From IMG/VR virus record IMGVR_UViG_3300020411_004483, positions 1 to 40,185 of that record: a stretch of 40,185 nucleotides of DNA. One strand, given 5' to 3'. This DNA is from a virus. Of the stretch, positions 18,403 to 27,239 are shown one piece after another. The position numbers and the translations under genes were made by a program. The notes beneath the pieces are model-generated. The model was not told the DNA's origin. It saw only the letters and a list, made by a program, of their open reading frames with translations, and searched no databases. The first letter of the stretch is position 1. The number at the start of each line of letters is the position of its first letter.

Positions 18403-20889
18403 CTAATCTTCCGTTAGTTTTGTTGCTACTTCGGCAAGGCAAGCCACCATATCAATAATCTCTTCTGGAGTTATACTTTCTCCATCGCTAGTGGGAGTGT
18501 CCTGAGAGACAGGGGCTTTATAAGTAGGTCGTGGAGGACGATTGCCTTCGCGACATTCGATATTTGTTCCGGCCAATATTAGTTTATTTGTACTTTCAAG
18601 CATTAAATTTCCATCATTTCTAATAATCATGTTTGCTCCAGGCTTCATGCCTGCTATAACAAGCCCGTTTTCACTTATAGATATCAAATAATCAGATGCG
18701 TTATGCCCACCATCTGGCTTAAACTCTGTATCTCCAACTATCCCCTTGTTTGTGACATTAACCCTTAGATCAAATCTGCCTTTGTTAAAATCATTTCCAT
18801 TATGACCGCCAATATTAACCATAACGCCGCCATCGGTTTGAACGATCATGCTTCTACCATTGCTGTCTTTCCCAAACCATGCAACCAATGAACCTGCCGT
18901 ATCTAAAACCATGCTTTTTCCATCATGACTGTCCGCGCCTACGGACATCTCTATGGATCCCTCTAGATTTATATTTGCACTTTTCCCGCCAGGATTTTTC
19001 CTAGGCGCATCTGCCGTACCTACATTTCTAGCGCTAAGATCGCCCTCTGGGGATTCTGAAATCTCAAACGAATTACTGTATGGATAATTTATAACATTTT
19101 GCTGATTATCTGCCTCTGGAGTCAGGTTCTGTCCTGCAACAATAACGCCTCCTCCTGGATCTATTGCGGGCTTTTGTGGCATAACCTCCACTGTAGACAT
19201 ATAGGTGAGCAAGGCTGGGTTTGTTCCATCTCCCAATAATTCTGGATTTTGCTTTTCAAAAGGCTCCATGATAGGAGTTCCATGAACAGTATTAGAACAC
19301 CTCACAGACGTTGGTGCTATATGGAGTCTTGTTACATAATTAGCTATAAGCTGTTCTGCTGCTGCATACATATTATGCCACTTTGTAGTGTTTACACGAA
19401 CACTTGTCCCTGCACCACTAGCTACGGCTTCAAATCCAGAGAAGTAGCCATCTTCATTGGAAAACCTAATCCCAGTTCGCCTACGAGGATCTCCCTCTGA
19501 GGTTAGAGCAGATCGAGCATCCTCCGTTGGATATAATATATTATTCTTCTTGCTCCTAAGAGTGACCGGAATAACCTCCTCTCTTCCCTCAAGACCTCCG
19601 TCAACTCCTGCATCTGGAGTTGTAGATGTTCCTCCATCTATATTATAAAAGTTTGAATCTGTTATGTACGGTATGTTTCCAGACAAGGTTGATTTTGGAA
19701 CGTTTACCTTTAAGACGCCCTCTTTGTCTACTGAAAATACAAAATTATCCTTAGAGCCGGGTTTAGATTCGTTTGCAAAAGAACTAGCTCTTGTTGCCAA
19801 CTGGAAGTGATATCCTATACCTCTTCTGGTACTTCTTCTTGCGGCTTCATAATTCTTCCCCAAGTTAGATGCATATGGAGTTCCATCTGCCTCTCCAACC
19901 TGAACCACATTATAATTTATATCTAAGGCTTCTCCTCTAAAGTTTATTAGATTTCCTCCAACAATTTCTACAAGCTGGTGGGGCTCTAAATGAAGTATAT
20001 TCTTTGGATCCAAAGCTCTAACTCGATCATCATCTCTAAGTGCAGCATAAGAGGTCTCCATAGACACTTCTGATTCAGTATCAAAGCCTAAAAATCCAGA
20101 TGTTTCACAAAACTCATTTATAACCATTCTATACTCTGAAAGAGGTGCATTTCTTGGCTGCCTCATAAATGATACATCAGAAGCTCTTGCTCCAGGAAAC
20201 AACCCTCGCTCTATACCAACTCCCATCTGCCAAGGCGCAGAGAGTCTGTGGCCAACCTGGCCCGGCTCTATATTTATAGGGTTTGAGGCAGTACCCCCAG
20301 AAACAGTTTGCTCGACCCTAGTTCTCAAGACTGGGCCGTGCCTAAGTCTGAGTCCGTCACTAACACCCTGGTAGGAGTCGCTAACCATCGTAGCCTTTGT
20401 AGAATAACCACGAGAAGACATATAGAGCCCAGCGCCAGTTACATTTTTTAGCATAATTTGAGAATTAACAGCTGAATTTTTTAAAAATAACTCTGCGCCA
20501 CCTTTGTTCAAGATTCGTATATCACCTATGTTCATCGTCCTGATTGGATAAGGGGCCCATCCGGCAGGAACATCATCCCCTGGGCTTGAATTAATAGCCG
20601 TAGATATTCTATTTTCTCCAGATAATACTTTTATTATTTGAACTGGGCTTGATCGCGCAGGGTGAACAGATGTACACAAAACCCGTGATCCAATATCTGG
20701 AAATGAAAATATTCCACAATCTGAAGTTCCACCAAAAGCTGCATATATTGGCTCAACAATAGTTGCTCCAGTTCCATCAATATCTGTAGCTATGCTTATT
20801 GTGCCATTTTGAGGGTCTACATCTACAACAACAGCCTCAAATGCTTTTAGCTTGCCAAAAACTCCGTCAAGACCTCCTACTCTAGACAT
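18403..20889 (-). CDS. Baseplate central spike protein (gpV/gp5/VgrG-like)
   Basis: This 828-aa protein should be the trimeric needle under the hub that punctures the outer envelope. Residues about 1-95 look like an OB-fold: FEAVVVDVDPQNGTISI, then a segment with FPDIGSRVLCTSVHPA, as in gpV/gp5 N-termini. The middle is Gly/Ser/Asn-rich beta sequence. Residues about 620-790 contain short strands with G and N/D turns (SMIVQTDGGVMVNIGGHNG, NMIIRNDGNLMLESTNKLI), the style of a triple-stranded beta-helix. No lysozyme domain as in T4 gp5 is visible. P2 gpV is 211 aa and T4 gp5 575, so this is a long version. The start is 1 nt after the hub stop (TGA A ATG), with GGAGG inside the hub's end, so expression is probably coupled. 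Confidence in the family is good; the exact tip is not resolved. Confidence 0.82.
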   Translation of the reverse strand: MSRVGGLDGVFGKLKAFEAVVVDVDPQNGTISIATDIDGTGATIVEPIYAAFGGTSDCGIFSFPDIGSRVLCTSVHPARSSPVQIIKVLSGENRISTAINSSPGDDVPAGWAPYPIRTMNIGDIRILNKGGAELFLKNSAVNSQIMLKNVTGAGLYMSSRGYSTKATMVSDSYQGVSDGLRLRHGPVLRTRVEQTVSGGTASNPINIEPGQVGHRLSAPWQMGVGIERGLFPGARASDVSFMRQPRNAPLSEYRMVINEFCETSGFLGFDTESEVSMETSYAALRDDDRVRALDPKNILHLEPHQLVEIVGGNLINFRGEALDINYNVVQVGEADGTPYASNLGKNYEAARRSTRRGIGYHFQLATRASSFANESKPGSKDNFVFSVDKEGVLKVNVPKSTLSGNIPYITDSNFYNIDGGTSTTPDAGVDGGLEGREEVIPVTLRSKKNNILYPTEDARSALTSEGDPRRRTGIRFSNEDGYFSGFEAVASGAGTSVRVNTTKWHNMYAAAEQLIANYVTRLHIAPTSVRCSNTVHGTPIMEPFEKQNPELLGDGTNPALLTYMSTVEVMPQKPAIDPGGGVIVAGQNLTPEADNQQNVINYPYSNSFEISESPEGDLSARNVGTADAPRKNPGGKSANINLEGSIEMSVGADSHDGKSMVLDTAGSLVAWFGKDSNGRSMIVQTDGGVMVNIGGHNGNDFNKGRFDLRVNVTNKGIVGDTEFKPDGGHNASDYLISISENGLVIAGMKPGANMIIRNDGNLMLESTNKLILAGTNIECREGNRPPRPTYKAPVSQDTPTSDGESITPEEIIDMVACLAEVATKLTED

Positions 20890-20890
20890 T

Positions 20891-23800
20891 TCACCCTCCT
20901 ATCTCCGAAGTTAAAATGTCACCAGGAATGTCTATAACGCCAACCTCTATAGCGTTAATGTCACCAGTAAAAATATTTCCATGCGACACAAGAGCCTCTC
21001 TGATGTCCAGCCATGATTCCTGGCTTGGCCCGCCCTTGGGAAATATTCCCATATTTCCTTGCGGATCTATTTCATTTGAACTAATTGATAATGCCGCCAT
21101 TAATTCACGGTTTAAGCACTTTATTTCTCCGGCCGGATTTGATTCATCACTTTTGTCCAAGTAAACAGTTTGTAGAATTATTTTATTCTTTGGAATCGAA
21201 GTAACGGGCATATTGTTTGGAAGTCTCATTTGACTCAAACTCCTCGTTGTACCTATCGACCCGCCTCCAAACGCAGACCCTATTGATGTAATAGATGATG
21301 CAAATCCTTCGGCTAGGTCATCAGAATCTGTTGCACCGCCAGCCTGAGCCAACTGAGTTGGGTTTTGAAGCATAGAAGATACAACTTCCATTTTTTGAGA
21401 CACAACATTTACAGCGCTCATATCATTTCTATCCTTAACAAATCCTCTGACTAATATGTATTTTGATCCAACGACGCTGCCAGATAAGTCTGTCATCATA
21501 TTTGTAAATCTAATTTGATTATCTTTATAGGCCAACAGCTGTACTGCTGATGCACCTCCGGTTGGAAACACTAGACAACAATTGGGGCTTAGTGGCCTAT
21601 AGTTATCGTCTGCAGAAAAGCCAGTTCTATGAACAATCGGAGGATCTGTAAAGGACCCAACCAACTCTTGTCCAATTACGTCAAGTGGACTTGGAAGATA
21701 GTGTCCGGGAGGATGCCCATATCTTAGCCCAAGGGTTGTTGTAAATGTTGATCCATATTTAAACTGATGCCGTACGGAATCTACATAGTACAATAGGCCC
21801 GTTGCTTCAACATAAACTGTGTCTCCAGGCTGATAGAATTCGTTTCCAGCAACTGTTATTGAGCCTTTGTTTATATCGGCCTTTTGCAGAGCTAACTTTA
21901 ACATGGCATAAGGCCTGCACTGGCCTTCTACATCGCTTAGAAACGGATGATCTATATTAGTTGAGTTAAAGCCATACTGACGCCACATGTCAAAGTCTGT
22001 GGCTCCAGCCCAAAAGTATAGCCCATCTGCTCCAGAGTTTAACGACTGGCCCATTCCAAGTGGCGCATCTCCCTTTACTCCAACGGACGTATATGTCGGA
22101 GGAGATTCGGTAAATCCTGCTTGTATAAGCTTTTCATCCGTAATTATAAGTCTTTTTCCAGATCCATAGCCTAATAGATTTCGCGTATCATCCTGGATCA
22201 AGTGATCATAAACAGTTCCATCTGCACTAGATCCTGTAAGTATATCTATTGCGCTACTAGTTGCATTTGCAAGGCTCTCAAGAAAATCAACAGCACTTCC
22301 GTTTATCAGATCATCTGACCCTGCAGTTACCTCTATTGGATCATTTGCTCCGGTAAGCTCTCCACTGAGTACTCCCGTTATATCTTCTAATTCTTTTTGA
22401 TTTGCAATATTTGCCTGCAGCATAGATACATAACTATCTCTTTGAGATATCGTAGTTTTTATTTTATTTAATATTCCATTGGGCCCAGTAACTGCCGAAT
22501 CAAGATCTTCATGCTTCTTTTTGAAAATAAAATCTTTATATTGAAATCCTTTTGCCGCATCAATACCAGTCCCTTGGGCAGGGTCTAATCCAAACTGACT
22601 CTTAAAAGAGTCTCTTATTTCATTAAGATTATCTGCAGTAGCTATATCATAAGCAGGAGGCCTTACAGAGCCTCCGATGCCAGCGCTTGCTGATGCGGTT
22701 AAAATATCATTTAAAACACCCATCTCTTCTTGAAATATAACATCAAAAGTTCCAAGGAGAGTTTCTGTATCCCCATCTAAAATATCGCCTTTATTTCCAA
22801 AAGAAGCCGTTAGCTTTAGTCCGTTTCCAAACAGCTCGTTGTTTCTTTCTGTAATTGATCCAACTGAAGATGAATACTCCCTCTGGTTCAAAGACAGGCT
22901 TTTGGTTTGAGGGTCCGCACCACCTCCGAACAGGCCTCCGAGAAAGCCTCCTCCAGAAGATGGTATCTTTACTCCGAAAAATCTTAATGCATCAGGGCCA
23001 GAAAGAGTCATGTTTGGAATAAGAGTCTTGTCTGGATATCTGCCCATCATCAAGGACAGAAGTACAAGCTTTATGTTTAACATGTGAACTTGAGAATAAA
23101 GTGTTTCAATCCTAGTTTGAAATAAATTAGTTATAAAAGAAGGCATAATTTGCCTTCCAGAATCTTTTTGCATTCTTATAGATTCCTTCAAAATGGTCAG
23201 GGGAGTTCTGTTCCAAAGAGGAGGCCTGAATTCAAGGTGGCCCTGAGTATTGCAGAAGAATTCCATATCTAAAAAGTTTGCAGCAGCAACAGCTTGCTGA
23301 AAAACATTATCATAAGTTGCACTAAACCTTTTCCAATTTCCAGAGTTATTCATATTTAATATAAAAGGCCTAATATCTGCAGCATCATACTGATCTGATA
23401 CTATAAATAAATTTCTATCCCTATTCAGCCTGACATCTTCGATTCTTCTCTGCGCCCCAACAAGCATCATGGCTCTAGTTAAATCGTGATTTTCATTCTC
23501 GTCCCCAGACACTGGAAGTCCAGTACTTCCTCCAAGTATGTCTATAGATATTCCAATTTGATCAGCAGAGGACGCTGCTCCACCAAACTTTGTGCCTATA
23601 CTTACCTGATTCTCTATTGATTTATTTATTGTTTCTATTTCTGACTCAAGAGTTGCTATTATGCTATGTGGAGGGATCCCCGTAGTACTAAAACCAATTG
23701 ATTCTTGTGATTTATTAAGCTCATTTATCTTAGATCTCAAAGCAATCTTTCGCTGCTGTAAAGATCTAACTTGACTAGCTGCATTTTCTCTCATTCCAAA

Positions 23801-26191
23801 GTTTGCAATAATTTGCTCATTTGTCGCAGCACTAACGGACATCATTCTATATGGCTTGAAGTTTCCGTAAATTTCATTTTGTCTTCTTAGAGTCTGAAGA
23901 ACAGATGTGATGGGGTCTGTTTGAACCAATGTGGTTGAGGTTCTAGAGCTTATATTCTGAGCAGTAAATGCCTGCTCCATAAAAGACTGTATATTGTATG
24001 GCTGACCAACAATCAGGACGCTGAGTATGTTTGCCATATCTAAATTATTTAAAACACCAGCATGACTGCCATCTCCTGCGGGAGTGACACTATACTGCTC
24101 CGTAAAAGTCTCTTGATTTCTAGTGTTTTCTCCAATCGGATCAACCATGGTGAAGCCGCAAGTTGCAGTTATAACACCCTTCTTCCACCTATATACAAAG
24201 CCGCTCGGATGCTGCATAACCCTGCTTCCGGCAAGAGATCCAAATCCATTAAACTGATCTTGAAATAAGTTTCCTTCGTTAGCATTTTGTCCTGCTAAAA
24301 TTCCATCGTCATAGCTCAAAAGACCTGACTGAAGCAGTTGCTTATTTTCATACAATAAATCTGCTTCGGAAGATATTACCTGTCCTAACGAATCTGTTGT
24401 TAAATCGTATGGACTTAGAGGGTCCATAAGGATGCCCTTGGGATCCGTCATTGACGGCTGTGTAGCAAACTGACTCCACTTTAGCCAATTCTTATTAGAA
24501 GAGCATGAAATATTTAATGACCAAAAACCACCATTGTAACGTTGATCAATACTGTTTACAAACCCTCCAAAGGTGTGTATCATCCCAAAAGAATTATCTT
24601 GAAACGACCTTATCTTTTTATATTGATCAAAGGAGATCCCCTGATTTGTATATAGTTGATATTCTGCCTTTAAAATTATCTCGTCCATTTCTAAATATTC
24701 TTTATCAAAAGGAGAGTGTCCTGCTGAAGCGCTAAAGTTATCATCAGATGAAAAATCTTCAAATGCTGTATTTCCTCTTATGAAGAAGTGAACTGGATCA
24801 GGCGGATTAATTATAGGCTTTCCAAGGTAAAATGTACGCATTCTATCTCTAACGTAGTCCATATCTAAGGATCCATCCATAGACCCTAATCCTACAGACT
24901 CCATTATGGCCGAAGCTATAGCTCCTCCGTCTATTGGAGGCATTGTTCCTGACATCCCCTCTGATCTAAGCCCGCCATTTGCAAGATCGTTTAAAAGACC
25001 AAGGGTTCCATTTACAGCCTCCTCTACAGCATTATCTATATCATCTTCCAAAACAACACCTATTCTGTAGGGATACTCCAAAGTAAAATTTGCGTTTCCA
25101 TCATTTAAGTTTAAGGAAGACGAAAAATCTGTAAAGTTAGTAAACTCAATAACACCTGTGCCTGGACCTGTAGAATAGTTATCAACACTGTCTTGATCAA
25201 CTATCCATGTTGTCAAATAATTATCTGCAGAAAAAGCATTTCTTTTCAATATACTTGCTATATCTTGCATCATAAGATCATAGTTTGCTTGCGCCGCACC
25301 ATAGCTTAAGGCGTCACCTATGTCTGAAAACCAGTTTCCAGAAAACATATCATTTGAAACAGGAAGGTCAAAGCCCGCTTGTCCGCTAGACTGCTTTCCA
25401 TATTCTCCTTTGAACAAAGCTTTTTGGCTGTCTAAAACCATCTTCGCCTGAGATGCGGGAAGCGTTTTTATATAATCTCTGTTTGTATAAGGAGGAAAGG
25501 CCGTACCTCCAGAGTCTGCCCTTCTTGCGGTTGGGCCTTCTACATTTGAATTATTAAGAACCCCATCATCTCTTACATCTGCCATTTGAGATTCATTAAG
25601 AAAAATATATTGACCTGTTTTTACATCATAAACAGAGTATCCGCCATCAACTTGCATCCCGACATCTCTAACCTGATCCAGCCACATATCTAATCTTTTT
25701 TGCGCATACTCTTCCGCCGTATATTGCAAGTTATCAAGCTTTAAATATCTACCCTCTCTTAAGAATGATGACAGCAAATTCATGCTATACTGCTGATTTT
25801 TTGAGTAATAAGTTTCAAACTTAGTTAAGCTTTCATAGGCTCTAACTTGCTGCACTTTATATGCAAATAGCGCTTTTGTAGCACGTAGCAGCATCTTTTC
25901 TGTTTTGTCCATATAATTTATATTATTGGAAGATGCCAGGGATGAAAATGCCTTCTTTTTAACTAAAATTGTAGCTTCTGGAGCTTGTGTTATAACATTT
26001 CTAGAGTCAGGAGTAACAGAGTGAGCTCCGTTTCTATTTAAAAATATAGACGCACCAGTGCCTACCATAGACGGAGCATTGTGAGATAGCTTGTTAAAAT
26101 CTACATACAAAGGCGAATTGCCACTAGATATATCTTGCGCAACCTTATCAAGCGTTTGCCTTATATGTCTTTGAAAATTTTTTCTTCCCAT
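20891..26191 (-). CDS. Baseplate hub protein, gp27/gpD-like, greatly enlarged
   Basis: At 1766 aa this is over four times T4 gp27 (391 aa). Hub-like sequence is seen near residues 924-1000 (NVFQQAVAAANFLDMEFF, then LEFRPPLWNRTPLT) and near 1427-1503 (ITVAGNEFYQPGDTVYVEA, LYYVDSVRHQFKYGSTFTTT, LGLRYG), the strand pattern of the late-control-D/gp27 fold that joins tube to spike. The first 800-900 residues are not recognisable and include a helical N-terminus, FGGFVNSIDQRYNGGFW near 540, and a charged coiled-coil-like segment at about 797-867. A second charged helix lies near 1217-1265, and a Gly-rich loop (GGGFLGGLFGGGAD) near 1088. It starts 31 nt after the 338-aa gene with a modest AAAGG SD and is tightly joined to the spike gene. 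The hub call rests on the C-terminal half plus position. Confidence 0.8.
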   Translation of the reverse strand: MGRKNFQRHIRQTLDKVAQDISSGNSPLYVDFNKLSHNAPSMVGTGASIFLNRNGAHSVTPDSRNVITQAPEATILVKKKAFSSLASSNNINYMDKTEKMLLRATKALFAYKVQQVRAYESLTKFETYYSKNQQYSMNLLSSFLREGRYLKLDNLQYTAEEYAQKRLDMWLDQVRDVGMQVDGGYSVYDVKTGQYIFLNESQMADVRDDGVLNNSNVEGPTARRADSGGTAFPPYTNRDYIKTLPASQAKMVLDSQKALFKGEYGKQSSGQAGFDLPVSNDMFSGNWFSDIGDALSYGAAQANYDLMMQDIASILKRNAFSADNYLTTWIVDQDSVDNYSTGPGTGVIEFTNFTDFSSSLNLNDGNANFTLEYPYRIGVVLEDDIDNAVEEAVNGTLGLLNDLANGGLRSEGMSGTMPPIDGGAIASAIMESVGLGSMDGSLDMDYVRDRMRTFYLGKPIINPPDPVHFFIRGNTAFEDFSSDDNFSASAGHSPFDKEYLEMDEIILKAEYQLYTNQGISFDQYKKIRSFQDNSFGMIHTFGGFVNSIDQRYNGGFWSLNISCSSNKNWLKWSQFATQPSMTDPKGILMDPLSPYDLTTDSLGQVISSEADLLYENKQLLQSGLLSYDDGILAGQNANEGNLFQDQFNGFGSLAGSRVMQHPSGFVYRWKKGVITATCGFTMVDPIGENTRNQETFTEQYSVTPAGDGSHAGVLNNLDMANILSVLIVGQPYNIQSFMEQAFTAQNISSRTSTTLVQTDPITSVLQTLRRQNEIYGNFKPYRMMSVSAATNEQIIANFGMRENAASQVRSLQQRKIALRSKINELNKSQESIGFSTTGIPPHSIIATLESEIETINKSIENQVSIGTKFGGAASSADQIGISIDILGGSTGLPVSGDENENHDLTRAMMLVGAQRRIEDVRLNRDRNLFIVSDQYDAADIRPFILNMNNSGNWKRFSATYDNVFQQAVAAANFLDMEFFCNTQGHLEFRPPLWNRTPLTILKESIRMQKDSGRQIMPSFITNLFQTRIETLYSQVHMLNIKLVLLSLMMGRYPDKTLIPNMTLSGPDALRFFGVKIPSSGGGFLGGLFGGGADPQTKSLSLNQREYSSSVGSITERNNELFGNGLKLTASFGNKGDILDGDTETLLGTFDVIFQEEMGVLNDILTASASAGIGGSVRPPAYDIATADNLNEIRDSFKSQFGLDPAQGTGIDAAKGFQYKDFIFKKKHEDLDSAVTGPNGILNKIKTTISQRDSYVSMLQANIANQKELEDITGVLSGELTGANDPIEVTAGSDDLINGSAVDFLESLANATSSAIDILTGSSADGTVYDHLIQDDTRNLLGYGSGKRLIITDEKLIQAGFTESPPTYTSVGVKGDAPLGMGQSLNSGADGLYFWAGATDFDMWRQYGFNSTNIDHPFLSDVEGQCRPYAMLKLALQKADINKGSITVAGNEFYQPGDTVYVEATGLLYYVDSVRHQFKYGSTFTTTLGLRYGHPPGHYLPSPLDVIGQELVGSFTDPPIVHRTGFSADDNYRPLSPNCCLVFPTGGASAVQLLAYKDNQIRFTNMMTDLSGSVVGSKYILVRGFVKDRNDMSAVNVVSQKMEVVSSMLQNPTQLAQAGGATDSDDLAEGFASSITSIGSAFGGGSIGTTRSLSQMRLPNNMPVTSIPKNKIILQTVYLDKSDESNPAGEIKCLNRELMAALSISSNEIDPQGNMGIFPKGGPSQESWLDIREALVSHGNIFTGDINAIEVGVIDIPGDILTSEIGG

Positions 26192-26222
26192 TTAAAACCT
26201 TTAACTTATTATACCTAACTAA

Positions 26223-27239
26223 TTAAGAACCTTTTTTGCTTTTTTCCCGCCTATTAACACCCAAGTCTCCATTGGACTCTCCTCCTTGGTCAAATGGGTT
26301 GAATTTAGACTTTTCTCCTGTTGAAGCATTAGGGTCATCAGGAGAGCTGTACATATTTTCATCTTTGTATATAAATGAAGAAAAATCATCTGTTTCAATG
26401 GGAAATGACAAATAGTTTACCTCAGGAAAAAGATTCTTAGACACAGAAGAAGGAGGTGCCATTCTCGTTTCTCCATCATACTCATAAGGATTTCTATGCC
26501 ACCTCATAAAGTTGCCTCTGTACCCTGTTCTTCTTGTGACTGTAAAACTTAAAGTATAAGTAAACAGGCCCTGCTCTTGTGCCGACTCTTTTACTGTAAA
26601 GTCTGTAAAATAACCTCTAAAATATTCTCCTTGATAAAACATATCTATATTTGTAGCAAGAGCGGCCATTGTTGGAGTTGATCCAAAGGCCCTCCTGTCT
26701 AACGAGCTTTGGCCTGCTCCTGAAAATGGATCTGTTATTATATCTATAGCATTAGAAAAACCATCTACAGCTCTAGAGAAGGCTCCTCCTGTTGCAACGT
26801 CTGCGATGGCGCCCAAGGTGCCACCTGCTCCAGAGCTCTCTTGTGCGGCAAGAGCAGACTCCGTAGCTGACTGTACAGTATTTTGAGCAATCTTTCTTTG
26901 CCTTTCGGCAAGAATCTCTCTCATCCTTATCTGCTCGTGTCTATATATGCTTCTTAAAATATTTATTCCTTCTATCCCAGAAGAGCCGGTAGTTCCTGTT
27001 ATGGATATTGTAGTAAGCTTTTCTCCCCAATACTGGACAATAAAGCCACCTTTTGTTTGATTGGCCTGAGTTATCTTTCCATCTGTTATATCAAATGATG
27101 TTGGATTTATATATAACTGTCTTCTAAGATGAGAAGAGGCTCCGTCATTAGAAGAAGAATATAAGTCGCTATCCGTTGTCAGTGCAGCCATATCAAGCGG
27201 CAAGAAAAAAACTATTGTTTGTCTACTTATCCTGGCCAT
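26223..27239 (-). CDS. Baseplate / tail-tube initiator-like protein
   Basis: A 338-aa protein between tape measure and hub. Residues about 40-95 contain INPTSFDITDGKITQANQTK and WGEKLTTISITGTTGSSG, then a helix IEGINILRSIYRHEQIRM, a pattern seen in tail proteins with a tube-like split beta-barrel that cap or start the tube. A Gly/Ala/Ser-rich stretch (about 110-175) interrupts the barrel. The strands resume near 195-250 (NIDMFYQGEYFRGYFTDFTV, FTYTLSFTVTRRTGY), and the C-terminus is polar and probably disordered. The ATG overlaps the tape-measure stop by one base (TAATG), with GGAGGAGGG upstream, so the two are translationally coupled. In T4 this place is taken by gp48/gp54 and in Bacillus prophages by XkdP-type genes. 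I infer a tube initiator or hub-accessory role; which one is unresolved. Confidence 0.62.
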   Translation of the reverse strand: MARISRQTIVFFLPLDMAALTTDSDLYSSSNDGASSHLRRQLYINPTSFDITDGKITQANQTKGGFIVQYWGEKLTTISITGTTGSSGIEGINILRSIYRHEQIRMREILAERQRKIAQNTVQSATESALAAQESSGAGGTLGAIADVATGGAFSRAVDGFSNAIDIITDPFSGAGQSSLDRRAFGSTPTMAALATNIDMFYQGEYFRGYFTDFTVKESAQEQGLFTYTLSFTVTRRTGYRGNFMRWHRNPYEYDGETRMAPPSSVSKNLFPEVNYLSFPIETDDFSSFIYKDENMYSSPDDPNASTGEKSKFNPFDQGGESNGDLGVNRREKSKKGS

